A stretch of 64,000 nucleotides of DNA from Hanleya hanleyi (lineage: Eukaryota; Mollusca; Polyplacophora; Lepidopleurida; Hanleyidae). The notes beneath the pieces were generated by a model. It had not been told where the DNA came from, did no database searches, and saw only the letters and a list, made by a program, of their open reading frames with translations. Shown here one piece after another: positions 48,541 to 61,195 of the stretch. The DNA lies in NCBI GenBank assembly GCA_036873755.1, contig JAVTVY010017286.1, positions 1-64,000 on the forward strand, in the 5' to 3' direction. A program made the position numbers and the translations under genes. Every line of letters starts with the position of its first letter. Position 1 is the first letter of the stretch.

Positions 48541-50290
48541 TCGAAGAAATTGCCTAAGTGCTGCCCTATGCGATCTATCAAACATAATAAGACTATCTGT
48601 CTAATAATTGCCATAAGGTTGGCATGTTCGAATGAAGAAACCACTTTTCTTAATATTTTCTTCGTTCTAAAAAATAGAAAACATTCTGTACATAGTACCG
48701 GTACTGTAAGTAAATATGTGACAGGATGAATCTCCTGTGTGACAGGATATATATATATTACAAATGTGGTTGTTGAAGCAACTTATTCCATGAATCACAC
48801 TTTGATACAAAGCTGTTATCAACATACAGATATATAAAACTTGAAGCAACTGCTGATACAGTCAAAACTGCCACAGCGTCTTGAACCGCTTCAAATGTCT
48901 GTCAGCCAGGACCATCTGAGGCCCGCCGTTGCTGCACAGGCCCATACCCCCGGCGATATTTTGCTCGTCCTGAAAATTGGGGAAATGTATGCATTATTCA
49001 AATGTATTGTTCGTGGCGACCTTTCCTCACATTAATCTGCAAGTAATGTATTGAGACAAATTTTCAGTAGAAATTAATTGAGAAAAAGGAAGGTTACTCT
49101 TGTTTGCATAAGCTGAATAGCTATCGGGCCTGGCCCAGTCAACTAATACACAGCCTAGATCTGCACATGATAAACGATGGTGAGTAATGAGCACACATCG
49201 CGAGAACACGTCTAGAGTAGAGGAGAAGTGGATTGGTTCGTGTCCTGTCCTGATATGTGAGGCTACGTTTACGTACATGGATTGGAGACACCGCAAATGA
49301 CTCTCGGTCAAGATCATTCGAACTCAGTCGTTGTTCTGTGGGGATGTTGTCATCGAAGGAAACCAAGTCTATATTACTACCCATGTTATCGCAGGATGAG
49401 CGCGGGGCGTTTTCGTTCAGCATCTCAAAATAGCTAATGCGTCGCGGAATTCGCATGTTTTGCATGTTTAGCGGACATTCGAAGTATACGGTTGTATGGA
49501 GTTGGGACACATGATGAACATGTTCACGATGTCACTAATTTAGACTAATTTAACCATGGTAAATAAGTACCGCAGTATTACGATAGAATACGAATGCTAA
49601 CATATATTACATCTAACCTTTGTATAATGATTATATGGTATTACCTGGGCACTAATGATTATGTGATATCTCGTAACTTCTGAGCTATCTCTCTAGGGCG
49701 TTGAGGCGTTAAGATAGGAGATTGCGGACGTTATTATGTTCTGTCCACATTACCAACCCTATTGGAAAAACGTACACAGTCGACGTCTAAGCGCCGATAT
49801 GATTTATCGTTGCAACGCGGACGAATGACCATCAAACACTACGTTATGATGCGGCACAAGCGGAATATACATGGGTACAGGGAACTCGAGTGGCCAGATG
49901 GCATCAGTACACAATTAATCACTTCCGGGTCGGTGCCCACGATCTACATTGTTTAGAAATTTGAGAGCAGATCTTTATGGATTTTATGAGCTGCGATTTT
50001 TCAGCATTTCTGATACATTTGATATTTCAACTTGCAGATGAGTCTTCAAACTGTACTTCCTGGTGTTGATTTGGGCCACTTTGAAAAAAGCATGGTGGAT
50101 GAAGACATGATCAGTGAAGGGTGAGAAGGCTCCCTGTTTACAAATCGAATGACATTCTGTAGCACCAATCAGCTGCCAGTGGCGGTAATTTGAAATTTCC
50201 ATGGTCAGCATCTGTCAAGACTTCCACTGGTGATGTCCCACAAGGTAAATATTGACATGCCAGGTGGATTTATGCATTGTGAATTTTCTG
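48541..50290. other. No gene seen
   Basis: I recognise nothing beyond a short (TA)n tract near 48747-48759. Confidence 0.45.
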
Positions 50291-50353
50291 GATTTTTGCC
50301 GATTTTTAACGCTAATACATAACAAGTAACAGAATTAATTGTGTACTGATGCC
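50291..50353 (+). repeat. 63-bp direct repeat, left copy
   Basis: This is identical over 63 bases to 52060-52122, starting gatttttgccgatttttaac. Bases immediately outside differ. Confidence 0.95.
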
Positions 50354-52059
50354 TGTCACACGACATTTTCACATTTGACCAGAGAACTTTAAATCGTCAC
50401 TGTGGCTACAGTTATTACTGGATTAGCCCAATTTTTTCCATGATGACTCCTGAACTAAGTTCAAATATTAGGGTTGTTTCAAATTTATGTTATTAAATTA
50501 TTAATAAAATAAAATAAAAATTTTAATTAATTTTAATAATTTTTTTAATTATTAAAATTATTTTTTTTCTTGCTAAATCTGGTTGAAATAAATATCATAC
50601 TGATAATGCTGGGTAACATCTCTTGTATTGTTATGCCATTTCTGCGACAAAGTTGAGACCTTTTGGAGCAAATATAGGCAAAAAATGACTGATTTGTCAG
50701 TACTAGGGCCAAATAGTCAATGCCAAATATGACGAGGTTCATTTAACACAGCTGGAAATTATGAACAAATTAACTTTCAAGATACAATAAAATGTAAATG
50801 GAAGAAAGGAAATTCACATAGATACAATTACATGCTTTTTTTCAAAATCTCGACCTCAGTTCAAATCTTCAATGCTTCAAATCATTTATGCATTAATTCA
50901 CTTTGTATCAGTCTAACACCACATGAAATTAATACTAATTATATCACCTGTAAAAACTCAGATGTTTGTTCCACACACAAAGAATTTCCAAAATGCCTTT
51001 TGTATTTGTAACTTTAATGAGACAAATAGAATCTGATAAACTGAGTCAACAGTTAATCTGACTGTTGAGGGTTTCTCATTGATGTGTGTTTATTGTCAGT
51101 CACATTTGCATCATAGCAAATACTTTCTCTTCATTCCATTTCCACTATCTCCAGGACTATAAGTATGTAATTCTCTTTCATATTCATATCAGAGATCTTG
51201 TAGGTAGCAAGAAACATGGATTACAGGCACCAAATATTAGCAAGCCCCATACAACCCTCCCCCCCCCCCCCACACACACATCAACTCTGGGAATTTCGCA
51301 CAGTGTGACTCAGAGGTATGCCTCCAACTCTGTTGGAAGATAGGCCTTTCTCACTGTAAGTTGCCACTTTAATCTTTCACCAAACAGTTAGCAGTTTAAG
51401 TTAGGCAACTTCCAGCTGTCCTCATCTTTCATGGTTGTTAATGTAGCAGAGATCAGCAAATGATCATCAAATATGTTTTTTTTCTTCTATGTTGTGTTTT
51501 GACAAGTGTTGCCTGTTTGCAGACATTGCATTCATGGACTTGAAATCTGACACAGAATATATTCCTCAATGTTATTTAGGAGTTTTCTCAGTAATAATAA
51601 CTGTTTACAAGTAATATGTGCATCTTTCTAATTACTGCCAGCAAGATCTTGGTGAGATGTAGATCCATCCAATTGAACTGACATATGTTCTCTATATGGG
51701 AGTTGTGTATACCATAACACCTCTGTGTTATATTTTGGTATGTGTTGTGTACACATTTGTGTATCTTGCTGTCACTTATTACAGGATTAAACATGTCTTT
51801 GATCTTTGTATCAACATCAAATTTAAATCCCATTTGATAGATTACTGGGATGACCCACTGATTACATGGAGAAGTTAACCACTGCCATGAAGGAAATTTT
51901 TACCAAATGTAGCCTAAATGAGCAGGTTGGAAACAAATTATGTTTTGACACATTTTGAATTTAAGTTTTCTTTATTTTTAAACTTTAATTTGAATAATTT
52001 CATAAAAAGATGAATTAAAATAATAAAAAAATAATTAAAAATAGTGTTTAACATATCTA
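50354..52059. other. 1.7-kb segment between perfect direct repeats
   Basis: AT-rich DNA with a self-complementary A/T block at about 50490-50575 and a poly-C/(CA)n run at about 51257-51285. No coding region is seen. Its position between perfect repeats suggests an inserted unit. Confidence 0.4.
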
Positions 52060-52122
52060 GATTTTTGCCGATTTTTAACGCTAATACATAACAAGTAACA
52101 GAATTAATTGTGTACTGATGCC
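52060..52122 (+). repeat. 63-bp direct repeat, right copy
   Basis: This is the partner of 50291-50353, with no mismatch. It is followed directly by the LINE ORF1 remnant. Confidence 0.95.
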
Positions 52123-52568
52123 AGATGCCGATGAGTCCACTGATGCAGATGCGGACATTATTGAGAGTCTATCCAATGACAGCCAGATCGAACGCTCGGC
52201 CGCTGATAATCAGACATAATCACAGGGAAGCATGAACCAGGAAAACGAACATTCCACCTATTGGTATCGTATTATGACAGCAGTCAGCAATATCCACGCT
52301 ACGGCGATCGAAGGCGTCAAGCAGGATAACTTGCAGGAGGCTTACCTCCAAATGCACTCCTAGATCAGGAAAAAAAATTTGGTGATCTGTGAATAAGGGG
52401 AAAAGCGTCTTCGTGAGAGAGGATCTGATACCAGAGGACAGAAAACGAAAAGATGGGTTCCGCGACCTGATGAATAAAAGCTGGAAAGACGGGGAAAATG
52501 TACGATTTGTGCGCGGAAAATTGTATATTGACGGCGTGGAAATCACAGACCCAGCCCCAGACGTATGA
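52123..52568 (+). pseudogene. LINE ORF1 C-terminal remnant
   Basis: In shifted frames the sequence reads DADIIESLSNDSQIE near 52150 and EDLIPEDRKRKDGFRDLMNK then VRFVRGKLYIDGVEI near 52420-52550, ending at a stop. This resembles the end of L1-like ORF1 RNA-binding proteins (a run of basic helix, then RxxKLxIDG). Confidence 0.55.
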
Positions 52569-53320
52569 ATGTAACTTGTATGTACAATAACGTCTGTTAT
52601 TTCCTATCAGGAAATATACAATCGTCACACACACTGACAGTCAGAGTGACACTGGTAATTGTAAAATCCTTCATCCATTCATCCAGCTAACATTAATCAA
52701 GCTAACATGTACTTAGCTGTTTGTTGCCGCGTACTGTTGTTTATATGCTTCGTAATATCCAGATTACCCACCTGTAAATAATTGGTACCCAACGTATTTA
52801 ACTCTTGTACTATATAATTGCGATATTCATAAATCAGAGTTCGGTGTAAATAAGTCATATATCGATATGTGTAAAGATATTAAGATGAACTGAATAAATG
52901 AATAAGCAACAAACTACATTTATAATGTAACAATGTCATGTACTTCTATATACGCCTGCACTTGGTTGTAGTAGTTCTGTATGCATATAATTGGTAAACC
53001 AAGTTGCCGTATCATTATATATATATGTATAAATAACACATTTAATTTTACAACAATTTATCAGTAAAATTTGAAATTGCAATGCCTACTCGAAAAGGTA
53101 TTATATATATGGTGTACATGTATTTATGTATATACATGTAAAATGCTTGTCTGTATATATAGGCATATGTATCACATTTCATGTACAAAAATTTATGAGT
53201 AAAACTTTCAATTGTAAAGCTCCATTATCAAAACAGAATTGTAAATTTTACGAAAATATATATAGTATAATTTGTACATATATCTATTATCTAAGTTGAT
53301 GAAGTTTATCGTTTACATTT
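52569..53320. other. AT-rich, no gene seen
   Basis: Short TA-rich tracts near 53017-53027 and 53150; nothing coding. Confidence 0.45.
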
Positions 53321-53326
53321 GAAATA

Positions 53327-53990
53327 TGCGAATACGAATACGAATACGAATACTTTATTACTCCCAGACCAGATTCACTGGTATTAGGGGTGAAAATAGA
53401 ATAATACAGTGGTGGACAGGATGTCAGGTACATTCTAGTACATGAGACAATATACAAATGATAATTTATGTATAGATTCAGCTTGTAGTACTTGTCGTTA
53501 CTATCTAGTCAAATGGTTCATCAAAATCACTCTTGGGCTTGAACGCTTACCAAAGTCATAGCCCTTTGAATAAACCTACTTAAATTTATCAATACATTTT
53601 TCGAAGGGTTATTGAACAAATCCTTTGTCTTAAACTCATTGGGATATTTATAATAATATGATGGTATATATCTATTTCTGAGTTCTTCAAGTCGAGTACA
53701 GTAAAATAAAATATGAGATTCATCTCCAATATCTCCACTCTCACATAATATACATACTCTATTCTGAAGCGGGACACCAGTCCAGCGACCTGTTTTAATC
53801 GGTAGCCTATGATTGGATGTTCGAAATTTAGTCATGCTATGTCTCAGTCCAGGAGGCAATACAGTGAGGTAATTTTCTAAAGAAATTTGTTGTTTAAATA
53901 TTTTGTAAAACTCTGTTTTAGACAATTTATTTATTTCTTCATGCCAATGTTGAAAATACTGATCAGTTAAATTTTGTCTTACGATTGAAA
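53327..53990 (-). pseudogene. LINE ORF2 C-terminal fragment with (CGTATT)n tail
   Basis: The minus-strand frame at 53527-53925 reads KFRTSNHRLPIKTGRW, then CILCESGDIGDESHILFYC, the zinc-binding C-terminus common to several LINE clades (CxxC ... H ... C). A hexamer run (cgaata on the plus strand) at about 53328-53352 is probably the 3' tail. No RT domain is adjacent, so it is a 5'-truncated insertion. Confidence 0.75.
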
Positions 53991-54054
53991 CAAGCCACTT
54001 TACACTACTAAACTGCTGGGAAGCCCAAATATTATATTATATTTTCTCGGTATC

Positions 54055-54735
54055 ATTGAACTATTTTCATTCACCAAATGACGCCAACGACCCCCCCCCC
54101 CCACACACACTTCCCCTCGCATTACTTTCCTTCAAACTTCTATCTCTCTTTCACTCTAATTAGACTATTCTTGTATCAAGTCGTAATTAGTATGCACACT
54201 CTTTTGATCCTGTACCATGCAGTTGTATATTTTTCTGGATCGCCTGTGTTTATTTGTTTAAAGCCAACATCAGTGGAGTCCTTTCTTGGTACCTTGGTTT
54301 TACTGATAAAATGACATTAAAGGCTCCTCACGACTTTGTCGCTCACACAAAACGATCATGCATGAGTGCAGACATACCTATGTTATTCTCCATACACATA
54401 CATAACACAGGCATGTTCAATTCGCACAATTTGGGCGGGAACTGAGCTAATTACCCCGCTCGATGCACCAGCACTACCTGCGCGAAACAAATCTTTCTTT
54501 TCATGCTTCTAACCACTCTTCTTTCTTCTCTGTTTATTTCTTTTGTCTCATTGTGAAAACTATTAAAATGTACTTTTGTGTCAAACAAAAGTATCTTTCG
54601 GTCATGCTATGGGGCAAACCACGCGACTATATACAAAGATTGGTTGGCTATCAAACACACCTCTCATTCAGTACTTCACTCTCTACCGTGGTTTATCGGG
54701 ATAGATTTCATTCAGACTATATCACCTATCAATGA
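54055..54735. other. No gene seen
   Basis: A poly-C/(CA)n run lies near 54090-54110; nothing else is recognised. Confidence 0.4.
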
Positions 54736-54739
54736 TGAA

Positions 54740-57487
54740 TCTACTCCGAGAACTGTCATTTTATAATGCAAACTTCGACCTTGATTCCTCTCGCGAAGAT
54801 AGGCTTATTGATGGTTTTGAATATATGTGTTTTAACCCCTTTAGAGCTTAATTGTACAGAAAATTTTCATCTGACCGACGATACAGAAGGCGTTGGAATA
54901 CAATAAGCTCACACCAGTCTAATTATTATTTCGAAGGTAAATTTAACTCTTTCGTGGAAGATAATCTTATTTCAGATCAAAAATCAGTCTCCACTTGACA
55001 CATTAATGCGAGAAGTCTAAAGAAACACTTCACTGAAGTTCTTGCGCTTATCTACAATACGAATTTCAATTTTTCATTTATAGGCATATCTGAAAGCTGG
55101 CTCGATCCCGAAACCGAAAACTTATACACTATTCCAGGTTATCAACCTTTTCCACTTTCGAGAGATACAAAAAAAGGCGGCGGAGTTGTTCTCTACATAA
55201 AGGACGAATTTACTAACTGTAAAATACGTGATGACATTTCCTTTATAGACGAACAAGATCAACATGAATCGCTATTTGTTGAAGTTTCTAACAGCACAAA
55301 TAAATATATAATTGGATTGATGTATCGCCCAGCAGGTAAAAATGTAAATAATTTTAACTCCAGCTTACTATCCATCCTCAACAAACTTAAGCCGGAAAAT
55401 AAAAAAAATGCATTTTAATGAGCGATTTTAACATTGATCTTTTCAAAACAAGTTTCCATGGTCTCTCTAAACAATTTTTAGATTTTATGAAATCATTTTA
55501 TTTTTTCCCAAAATTACGAAACCCACTAGAGTCCGAGCCCATTCGGCTAATTTAATTGATAACATATTCCCCAATTTTCATGAAGATGATCTTGGTTCTG
55601 GTATAATACTCTCTGACATATCTGATCATTTTCTCTTCTTTCACATCAATAACTGTCTCCCATCTGTATCATTATACTCAAAGAACACACTAAATTCTCG
55701 CAAAACAAATCCAATACAAAAATCACTGTTTGAAGAAAAGGTCAAAATGACAGACTGGCAACAAGTCACAGATGCTAATGATACAGATAGTGCTATGATC
55801 AGCTTCTCGAATACTTTCCATGTTCTCCACAACGATCGCTTTCCGGTGATAACTAAAAAGATTCCGAAAGTTAAAATTCTCAAACCATGGATCAGCCAAT
55901 GTTTACTCCGATCAATCCGAGAAAAGAACAGACTATATAGATTACATATTTCGAAAAAGGACATTGTTGCAACCCAAGAATATAAATTATACAGAAATAA
56001 ACTGAATCATACACTAAAACTAGCTAAAAACAAATACTACGAGAGAAAATTCAATGAATCTTTTAATGATATTAGAGGAACCTGGAAAGTCATAAACGGG
56101 CACTTAGGCCGCAATAAACAATCACCCTCTCATCTGTATTCAATTTCAATGGCACTAACATAACAGACCCAACCGAGATTGCCACTAAATTCAATAACTA
56201 CTTTACTTCCATTGCTTCCAACCTGGCTTCTAAAATTCCACCCACTCAAAACGATTTCAAAAAATACTTAGATCAAACGTACAGTACATTTTTCAACTAT
56301 GTACGCCGTCCGAAGTTGATGAAGTGATATCTGCTCTCAAAAATGAATCCCCTGGTATTGACGACATTCAAATATCCCTGATAAAGCCTATGTCCAGCTT
56401 ACTGTCTACTTCCATCTCCCATATTATCAATCTATCTTTCCAAACGGGAATTTTTCCCGCGACGCTTAAGCTTGCCAAAGTTACCGCTGTGTTTAAGTCC
56501 GGCAACAAAACATTGGCTGAAAACTATCGACCTATTTCTGTCCTTCCCTGCTTTAGCAAAATATTTGAAAAACTTGCAGTTAAAAGAATGGTAGCTTTTC
56601 TTGAATCAGAAATGATTATATCCCTAAATCAATTTGGTTTCCGTGCGAATCACTCTACCTTTCTTGCTGTGCTATCTCTATATCAAAAATTTATCGCTGC
56701 CAAAGAAAAAAAACAGTTTAGGATTTCTACCCTCCTAGATCTATCCAAAGCCTTTGACACCGTCAATCATGATATCCTTCTGCACAAACTAGAGTATTAC
56801 GGTTTTCGTGGCACCATTAATAGCTGGTTTCGAAGCTAGCTATCTATCTTCGCGATCTCAGTGTGGATCATATAACGGAAAAATATAGCGCCGTTTAATC
56901 CTATCGACACTGGCGTGCCTCAGGGGTCAATACTCGGCCCTATTCTATTCTTAATATACATAAACGACATCACCAAAACAACAACTATTTTAGACATAAC
57001 TATTTTTGCTGACGACACCAGCGCTTCTCTCTCAGATAAAGATCCAAGTAAACTGGCTGAGATTATGTCAAGTGAACTCGAAAAGCTTCATGATTGGCTC
57101 TCCAGCAATAAACTTACATTAAATGTGAAAACAAATTCATGACCAAACAGATCTCGTAATATTAATACTCCGCAGATATCACTATTCGGGACCGAGATCG
57201 AGCCAGTTTCTAGTTTCAAATTCCTTGGATTTCATTTCAATGATAAACTGACTTGGCAAACACATATTGACGAACTCACTTCTAAAATATCTAGAAATAT
57301 TGGTGTTATTAATAATATAAGAAATTGCCTAAACAAAAAAACCTTGATTATGTTGTACTATTCGTTGTTCTATTCCTATGTATCCTACTGCAATCTGGTT
57401 TGGGGAAACACATACCCAACTCATTTGATACCACTCGTCAAATTACAAAAGAGACTTGTTCGCATGCAGTAGTAAATACGCTCACTT
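54740..57487 (+). pseudogene. Plus-strand LINE ORF2, 5' part, interrupted by another LINE
   Basis: This is a decayed endonuclease and RT. It shows HINARSLKKHFTEVL (about 55000), FIGISESWLDPE (about 55075), KKGGGVVLYIK (about 55170), then a linker, RT blocks NESPGIDDIQISLIK (about 56345), ENYRPISVLPCFSKIFEK (about 56520), LLDLSKAFDTVNHD (about 56733), TGVPQGSILGPILFLIYIND (about 56910) and FADDTSAS (about 57005). It continues to LVKLQKRLVRM (about 57437), where it is cut at the target site of the inserted LINE. The coding sequence resumes at 63770. Stops and frame changes are frequent. Confidence 0.85.
57473..57487 (+). repeat. Target-site duplication, left copy (15 bp)
   Basis: The sequence taaatacgctcactt is identical to 63755-63769. 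The host LINE sequence stops here and resumes after the right copy. Confidence 0.95.
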
Positions 57488-57817
57488 GGTTTAAATAGTT
57501 TATTTGACGACAGGAGCGCAATAAGCCGAACTTATTAGTGCGTCTCCCAATAAGTGTACAGGAAATACATATTGACAAATGCATAATATGACTATGAATA
57601 TACGGAAGTCAAAGGGAATTAGATAAGATAAACGAATGAACAAAATACAGTTCAAAAGAAATATAAATTCAAATTTCAAAGGAATCAGAGAGCCCGGGGT
57701 GTCAGAAACAGTAATATCGAGTGATCACAAAAGAGTAGTCGATGGTCACGAATACATTGCCAGTTATTATGGCCATTTAATGATTGATTTGCGAAAAAGG
57801 GGATGCAATAGCAGGAT

Positions 57818-60800
57818 TTAGAAACGTTTAGTTTCAGTTACAAATTTACCTAGTGCCTTTTGTATTTGTATATTAGCGTGAATATCTTTATTAGGATCTC
57901 CAAATAATAACGTCGATGCTTTCGGGATCGCCTGAGAGATGTAAATATCTACAAGGTCGGCGAGAAGAAGTGTTCTTTGGGCATTGAATGAGGGACAATG
58001 GAAAATAAAATGGTCAACGGTCTCGTTAGAGTGTCCACAGTTACACCTGGAGGTATCTGATAAGAAGTTATCAAATAAGTGTCGCTTAAGATTACTGCAT
58101 CCATTTCTCAGTCGACATAGAAATATGTTTTCTTTTCTAGGACACACATAGTACCACGGCGGCGGGATAAATATTTGTGTCATGTTCTGTAATTTACGTT
58201 TAAAGACGGCTAGATTATTGGAATTAGATACAATAGCAGGAAGTGTATTCCATTCGCGGACTGTTGCAGGGAAGAAGGAACCTCGAAATAGTTCAGTACG
58301 GCACCTAAATGGAGTAATATGATTCGCGTTGCGAATATTGTAAGGATTGCGAACGTGACTTATGATTGGAAGATGCTCCTGCAATGTGCTAGGCGCCGTC
58401 CCGTTAACAATCTGATAAAACATATTAAGTCTGTGTACTTGACGTCTCCTAGAGAGCTTCTCAAATCCAGCTTCCGCATATAGGATTTCTGAGCCGACGC
58501 TACGCGTTATTCCCGTTATCGTCCTCAGAGCGTCTTTCTGTATATTTTCTAATCTTGTTGCAGACGTTTGGTCCAAATTGTCCCAAACAATGTCCGCGTA
58601 CTCCAGGCTCGGTCTTATAAAGCCTTTATACATAATTTCCAGGCATTTGCGATTTAAAGTATACTTAAGATCTTTAAATATGGAAAGTTTTTTTTGCGCT
58701 CTAATTATTATGATTTTCACATGATCATGCCAACTGGCCCTTATGTTAAAAGTCACACCAAGATGTTTGTGATTAAGCGACGGTTTGATGGTCGAGTTTT
58801 CGAAAGATATGGGGAAGGAAGATGGCGATTGTCTTAAAGATACTAAGAGGGATACCGTTTTGGTGGCATTAAAATCGACAAGCCATGTTCTAGCCCACGT
58901 AGATATAAGATCCAGATCATGGTTAATAGAGTGGATTTGAGCGTAGAGATTATCAGAGATTATATATAAACAAGTATCATCGGCAAATAGGCGGATATTA
59001 TTTAGTATATTACCAGGCAAATCGTTAATGAACAGCAAGAACAACAGAGGACCTAGAACAGAACCTTGCGGGACACCCGCATGCAAACGAAGTACAGTTG
59101 ATTCCTTGCCATTTATTACAACCCGCTGGCCACGTTCGTGTAAGTAGCTTTCAAACCAAGCCAAAAGGGTGCCCGTAATGCCAAATTGACGTAATTTACG
59201 GAGCAAACCACGATGCCAGACTCTGTCGAACGCTTTCGATATGTCAAAAAATAAAAGAACAATCTCCTTTTGATCATCGAGGGCTTTGGTTATATCAAAG
59301 TACAATTCTAATAGTTGCGTCACGGTAGAATGGGAAGGTAAGAATCCCGACTGACACGGTGTTATATCGTGTCTAATATAATTATACAAGTGTTTGAACA
59401 CCACTCTCTCCATAACCTTGCTTAGACAACTCAAGAGCGATATCGGTCGATAATTGGCTGATATATGATGATCGCCCTTTTTAAACAGTGGGGTGACATT
59501 AGCAATTATCCAGTCAGTTGGGAATTTGGAAGTCTGCAAAGAGTGATTGAAAAAACGGGACAAAATTGGGGAGAGTACACTTTTTGCTTCAAAAAGACAC
59601 TTCGGGCTTATTTTATCTGGCCCAATGGCTTTGGTTGTATCTAAATTAGATAAAATATCAAAAACGTCATTCGTGCTGACATGAAAAGAGTCTAGGACAT
59701 TAGCTGTGTACATAGAAAAAGGCGGTAGTTGGGCGTTAGAATCATCAACGTTTGCAATACTTGTGAAATAGGTATTTAAGATTTCGGCTTTCTCGATAGT
59801 TTCATATGCAAACGATTCATCACTTCTTTTTAGAAGAGGGATACCATCAAAATTGGGGTTATTATTTGCTAGGAGGGATTTGCTCAGTTTCCACCAGTAT
59901 TTCGAACCAACTCGACCAGTCTCAATCTTCTCTCCTATTTTATTGTTAAATTCTTCTTTCGCCGAATGAACAAGTAGATTGACGTAATTTCTTTGTCTTT
60001 TAAAAAGCAAAATATCGCCTTCAAGTTTGGATTTTCTCGAACGTTTGAAAAGTTTGTCGCGAATTTTCATCTCGTGTTTGATTTTGTTGGTGATCCACGG
60101 TTTATCGTTTGGATGTATAAAAACATATTTATGTGGAATAGCTTTCTCGGCTGCCCTGGTTAAGTTAGAAGTGACACAATTACACCAGAGGTCGATGTCA
60201 TTTTCGCCTTTAAGGTCATCCCAATCAGCATCAGACAGAATAGCTCTGAATTTGTCCCAATCAGCTTTGTCATAATTCCAAATTAGACGTCTAAATGATC
60301 TCGGCTTTGAGATACGAGATTTAAGTAGCACGAAGGTAGGTGCATGATCACTGCAAAAAGGAACCAAAACGCCACTGTCGGTGACAATCTGCAGAGTGCT
60401 GCATAAAATGGGATCAAGCAGGGAGTTTGACACTGGACGAGTTGCTTCGGTTATTAGTTGGCTAAAACCCAGAGTATTTATAAGATCACGCAACTGATAC
60501 TTCGACGGATTGAAAAGATCATCATTTAGCTCACCGAGGATGATGATGTTTTTGCCTGGATTAGAATCACGGACATTTTCAATATTATCAGCCAGAGTTT
60601 GCCATCTATCTACAGGTGTATTTGGTGGGCGATATATCGTGCACAGAAGAGTGTGGGGAGAGTCATATAGTTCGATCCATACCATTTCCATCGATGGCGA
60701 TTCATATTCGTGTCTACGGATAGCGGAAATATTTTGAGAAATATAAACGCACACCCCACCCCATGCTTGATCGCGATCTTTCCGAAAAGGTTCCTGGAAA

Positions 60801-61195
60801 CCAGGAAGCAAAATTTGTTTAGTGTCGATGAGAGGTGTTAAATGACTCTCAGTGATAGCTATGATGTCGAACTCCCTCAGATTAGCTTCCACTAGGTTTA
60901 TTTTATCGACAAGACCACATATATTATTATGAGCGATTGCGAGTTTATAGTCCTCAGGACCGGGATTTAATTCAACGTCACCAGAAAGCATTAGGAGGAT
61001 CGAGATATATACGAAACTAGTAACATTAGATTCGAGAATAATAAATGAAAACCAGGTTATGAATTTCAGGAAATTTTGGGTGCATCTTAATAGCTTGAGA
61101 AGGTTCAAAATCTGTAGACAAAATGAGGCAGTACGGATGAAGATTCGGCCAAACAATCCAATTGCTGCACGATAACTGGCTAGATCGTTAACCAT
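57818..61195 (-). CDS. LINE ORF2: 2A motif, endonuclease, reverse transcriptase, Cys/His end
   Basis: ORF2 has 1125 codons from the ATG at 61195; an upstream in-frame TTG at 61207 is less likely to be used. Residues 1-75 hold hydrophobic stretches and then GDVELNPGP (residues about 72-80), matching the 2A consensus D-V/I-E-x-N-P-G-P. The AP-type endonuclease shows HNNICGLVDKINL, ITESHL, WGGVCVY, LGELNDDL and the catalytic SDHAP. The RT shows NYRPISLLSCLSKVMERV, FFDISKAFDRVWHRG, AGVPQGSVLGPLLFLLF and LFADDTCLY. The C-terminus has CRLRNGCSNLKRHLF and a CNCGHSNETVDHFIFHCP zinc-binding block. It would nick the target and copy the element RNA. The 2A motif may release the N-terminal segment during translation or act in targeting. 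Confidence 0.95.
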   Translation of the reverse strand: MVNDLASYRAAIGLFGRIFIRTASFCLQILNLLKLLRCTQNFLKFITWFSFIILESNVTSFVYISILLMLSGDVELNPGPEDYKLAIAHNNICGLVDKINLVEANLREFDIIAITESHLTPLIDTKQILLPGFQEPFRKDRDQAWGGVCVYISQNISAIRRHEYESPSMEMVWIELYDSPHTLLCTIYRPPNTPVDRWQTLADNIENVRDSNPGKNIIILGELNDDLFNPSKYQLRDLINTLGFSQLITEATRPVSNSLLDPILCSTLQIVTDSGVLVPFCSDHAPTFVLLKSRISKPRSFRRLIWNYDKADWDKFRAILSDADWDDLKGENDIDLWCNCVTSNLTRAAEKAIPHKYVFIHPNDKPWITNKIKHEMKIRDKLFKRSRKSKLEGDILLFKRQRNYVNLLVHSAKEEFNNKIGEKIETGRVGSKYWWKLSKSLLANNNPNFDGIPLLKRSDESFAYETIEKAEILNTYFTSIANVDDSNAQLPPFSMYTANVLDSFHVSTNDVFDILSNLDTTKAIGPDKISPKCLFEAKSVLSPILSRFFNHSLQTSKFPTDWIIANVTPLFKKGDHHISANYRPISLLSCLSKVMERVVFKHLYNYIRHDITPCQSGFLPSHSTVTQLLELYFDITKALDDQKEIVLLFFDISKAFDRVWHRGLLRKLRQFGITGTLLAWFESYLHERGQRVVINGKESTVLRLHAGVPQGSVLGPLLFLLFINDLPGNILNNIRLFADDTCLYIISDNLYAQIHSINHDLDLISTWARTWLVDFNATKTVSLLVSLRQSPSSFPISFENSTIKPSLNHKHLGVTFNIRASWHDHVKIIIIRAQKKLSIFKDLKYTLNRKCLEIMYKGFIRPSLEYADIVWDNLDQTSATRLENIQKDALRTITGITRSVGSEILYAEAGFEKLSRRRQVHRLNMFYQIVNGTAPSTLQEHLPIISHVRNPYNIRNANHITPFRCRTELFRGSFFPATVREWNTLPAIVSNSNNLAVFKRKLQNMTQIFIPPPWYYVCPRKENIFLCRLRNGCSNLKRHLFDNFLSDTSRCNCGHSNETVDHFIFHCPSFNAQRTLLLADLVDIYISQAIPKASTLLFGDPNKDIHANIQIQKALGKFVTETKRF
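60956..60982 (-). promoter_or_regulatory. 2A ribosome-skipping motif in LINE ORF2
   Basis: The codons give GDVELNPGP, with skipping expected between the last G and P. The motif lies at the junction between a hydrophobic N-terminal segment and the endonuclease domain. Confidence 0.85.

Noticed and set aside
51086..51343. 85-residue open frame with a Pro/Thr run
   Set aside because: The run is a poly-C/(CA)n microsatellite; no conserved features.
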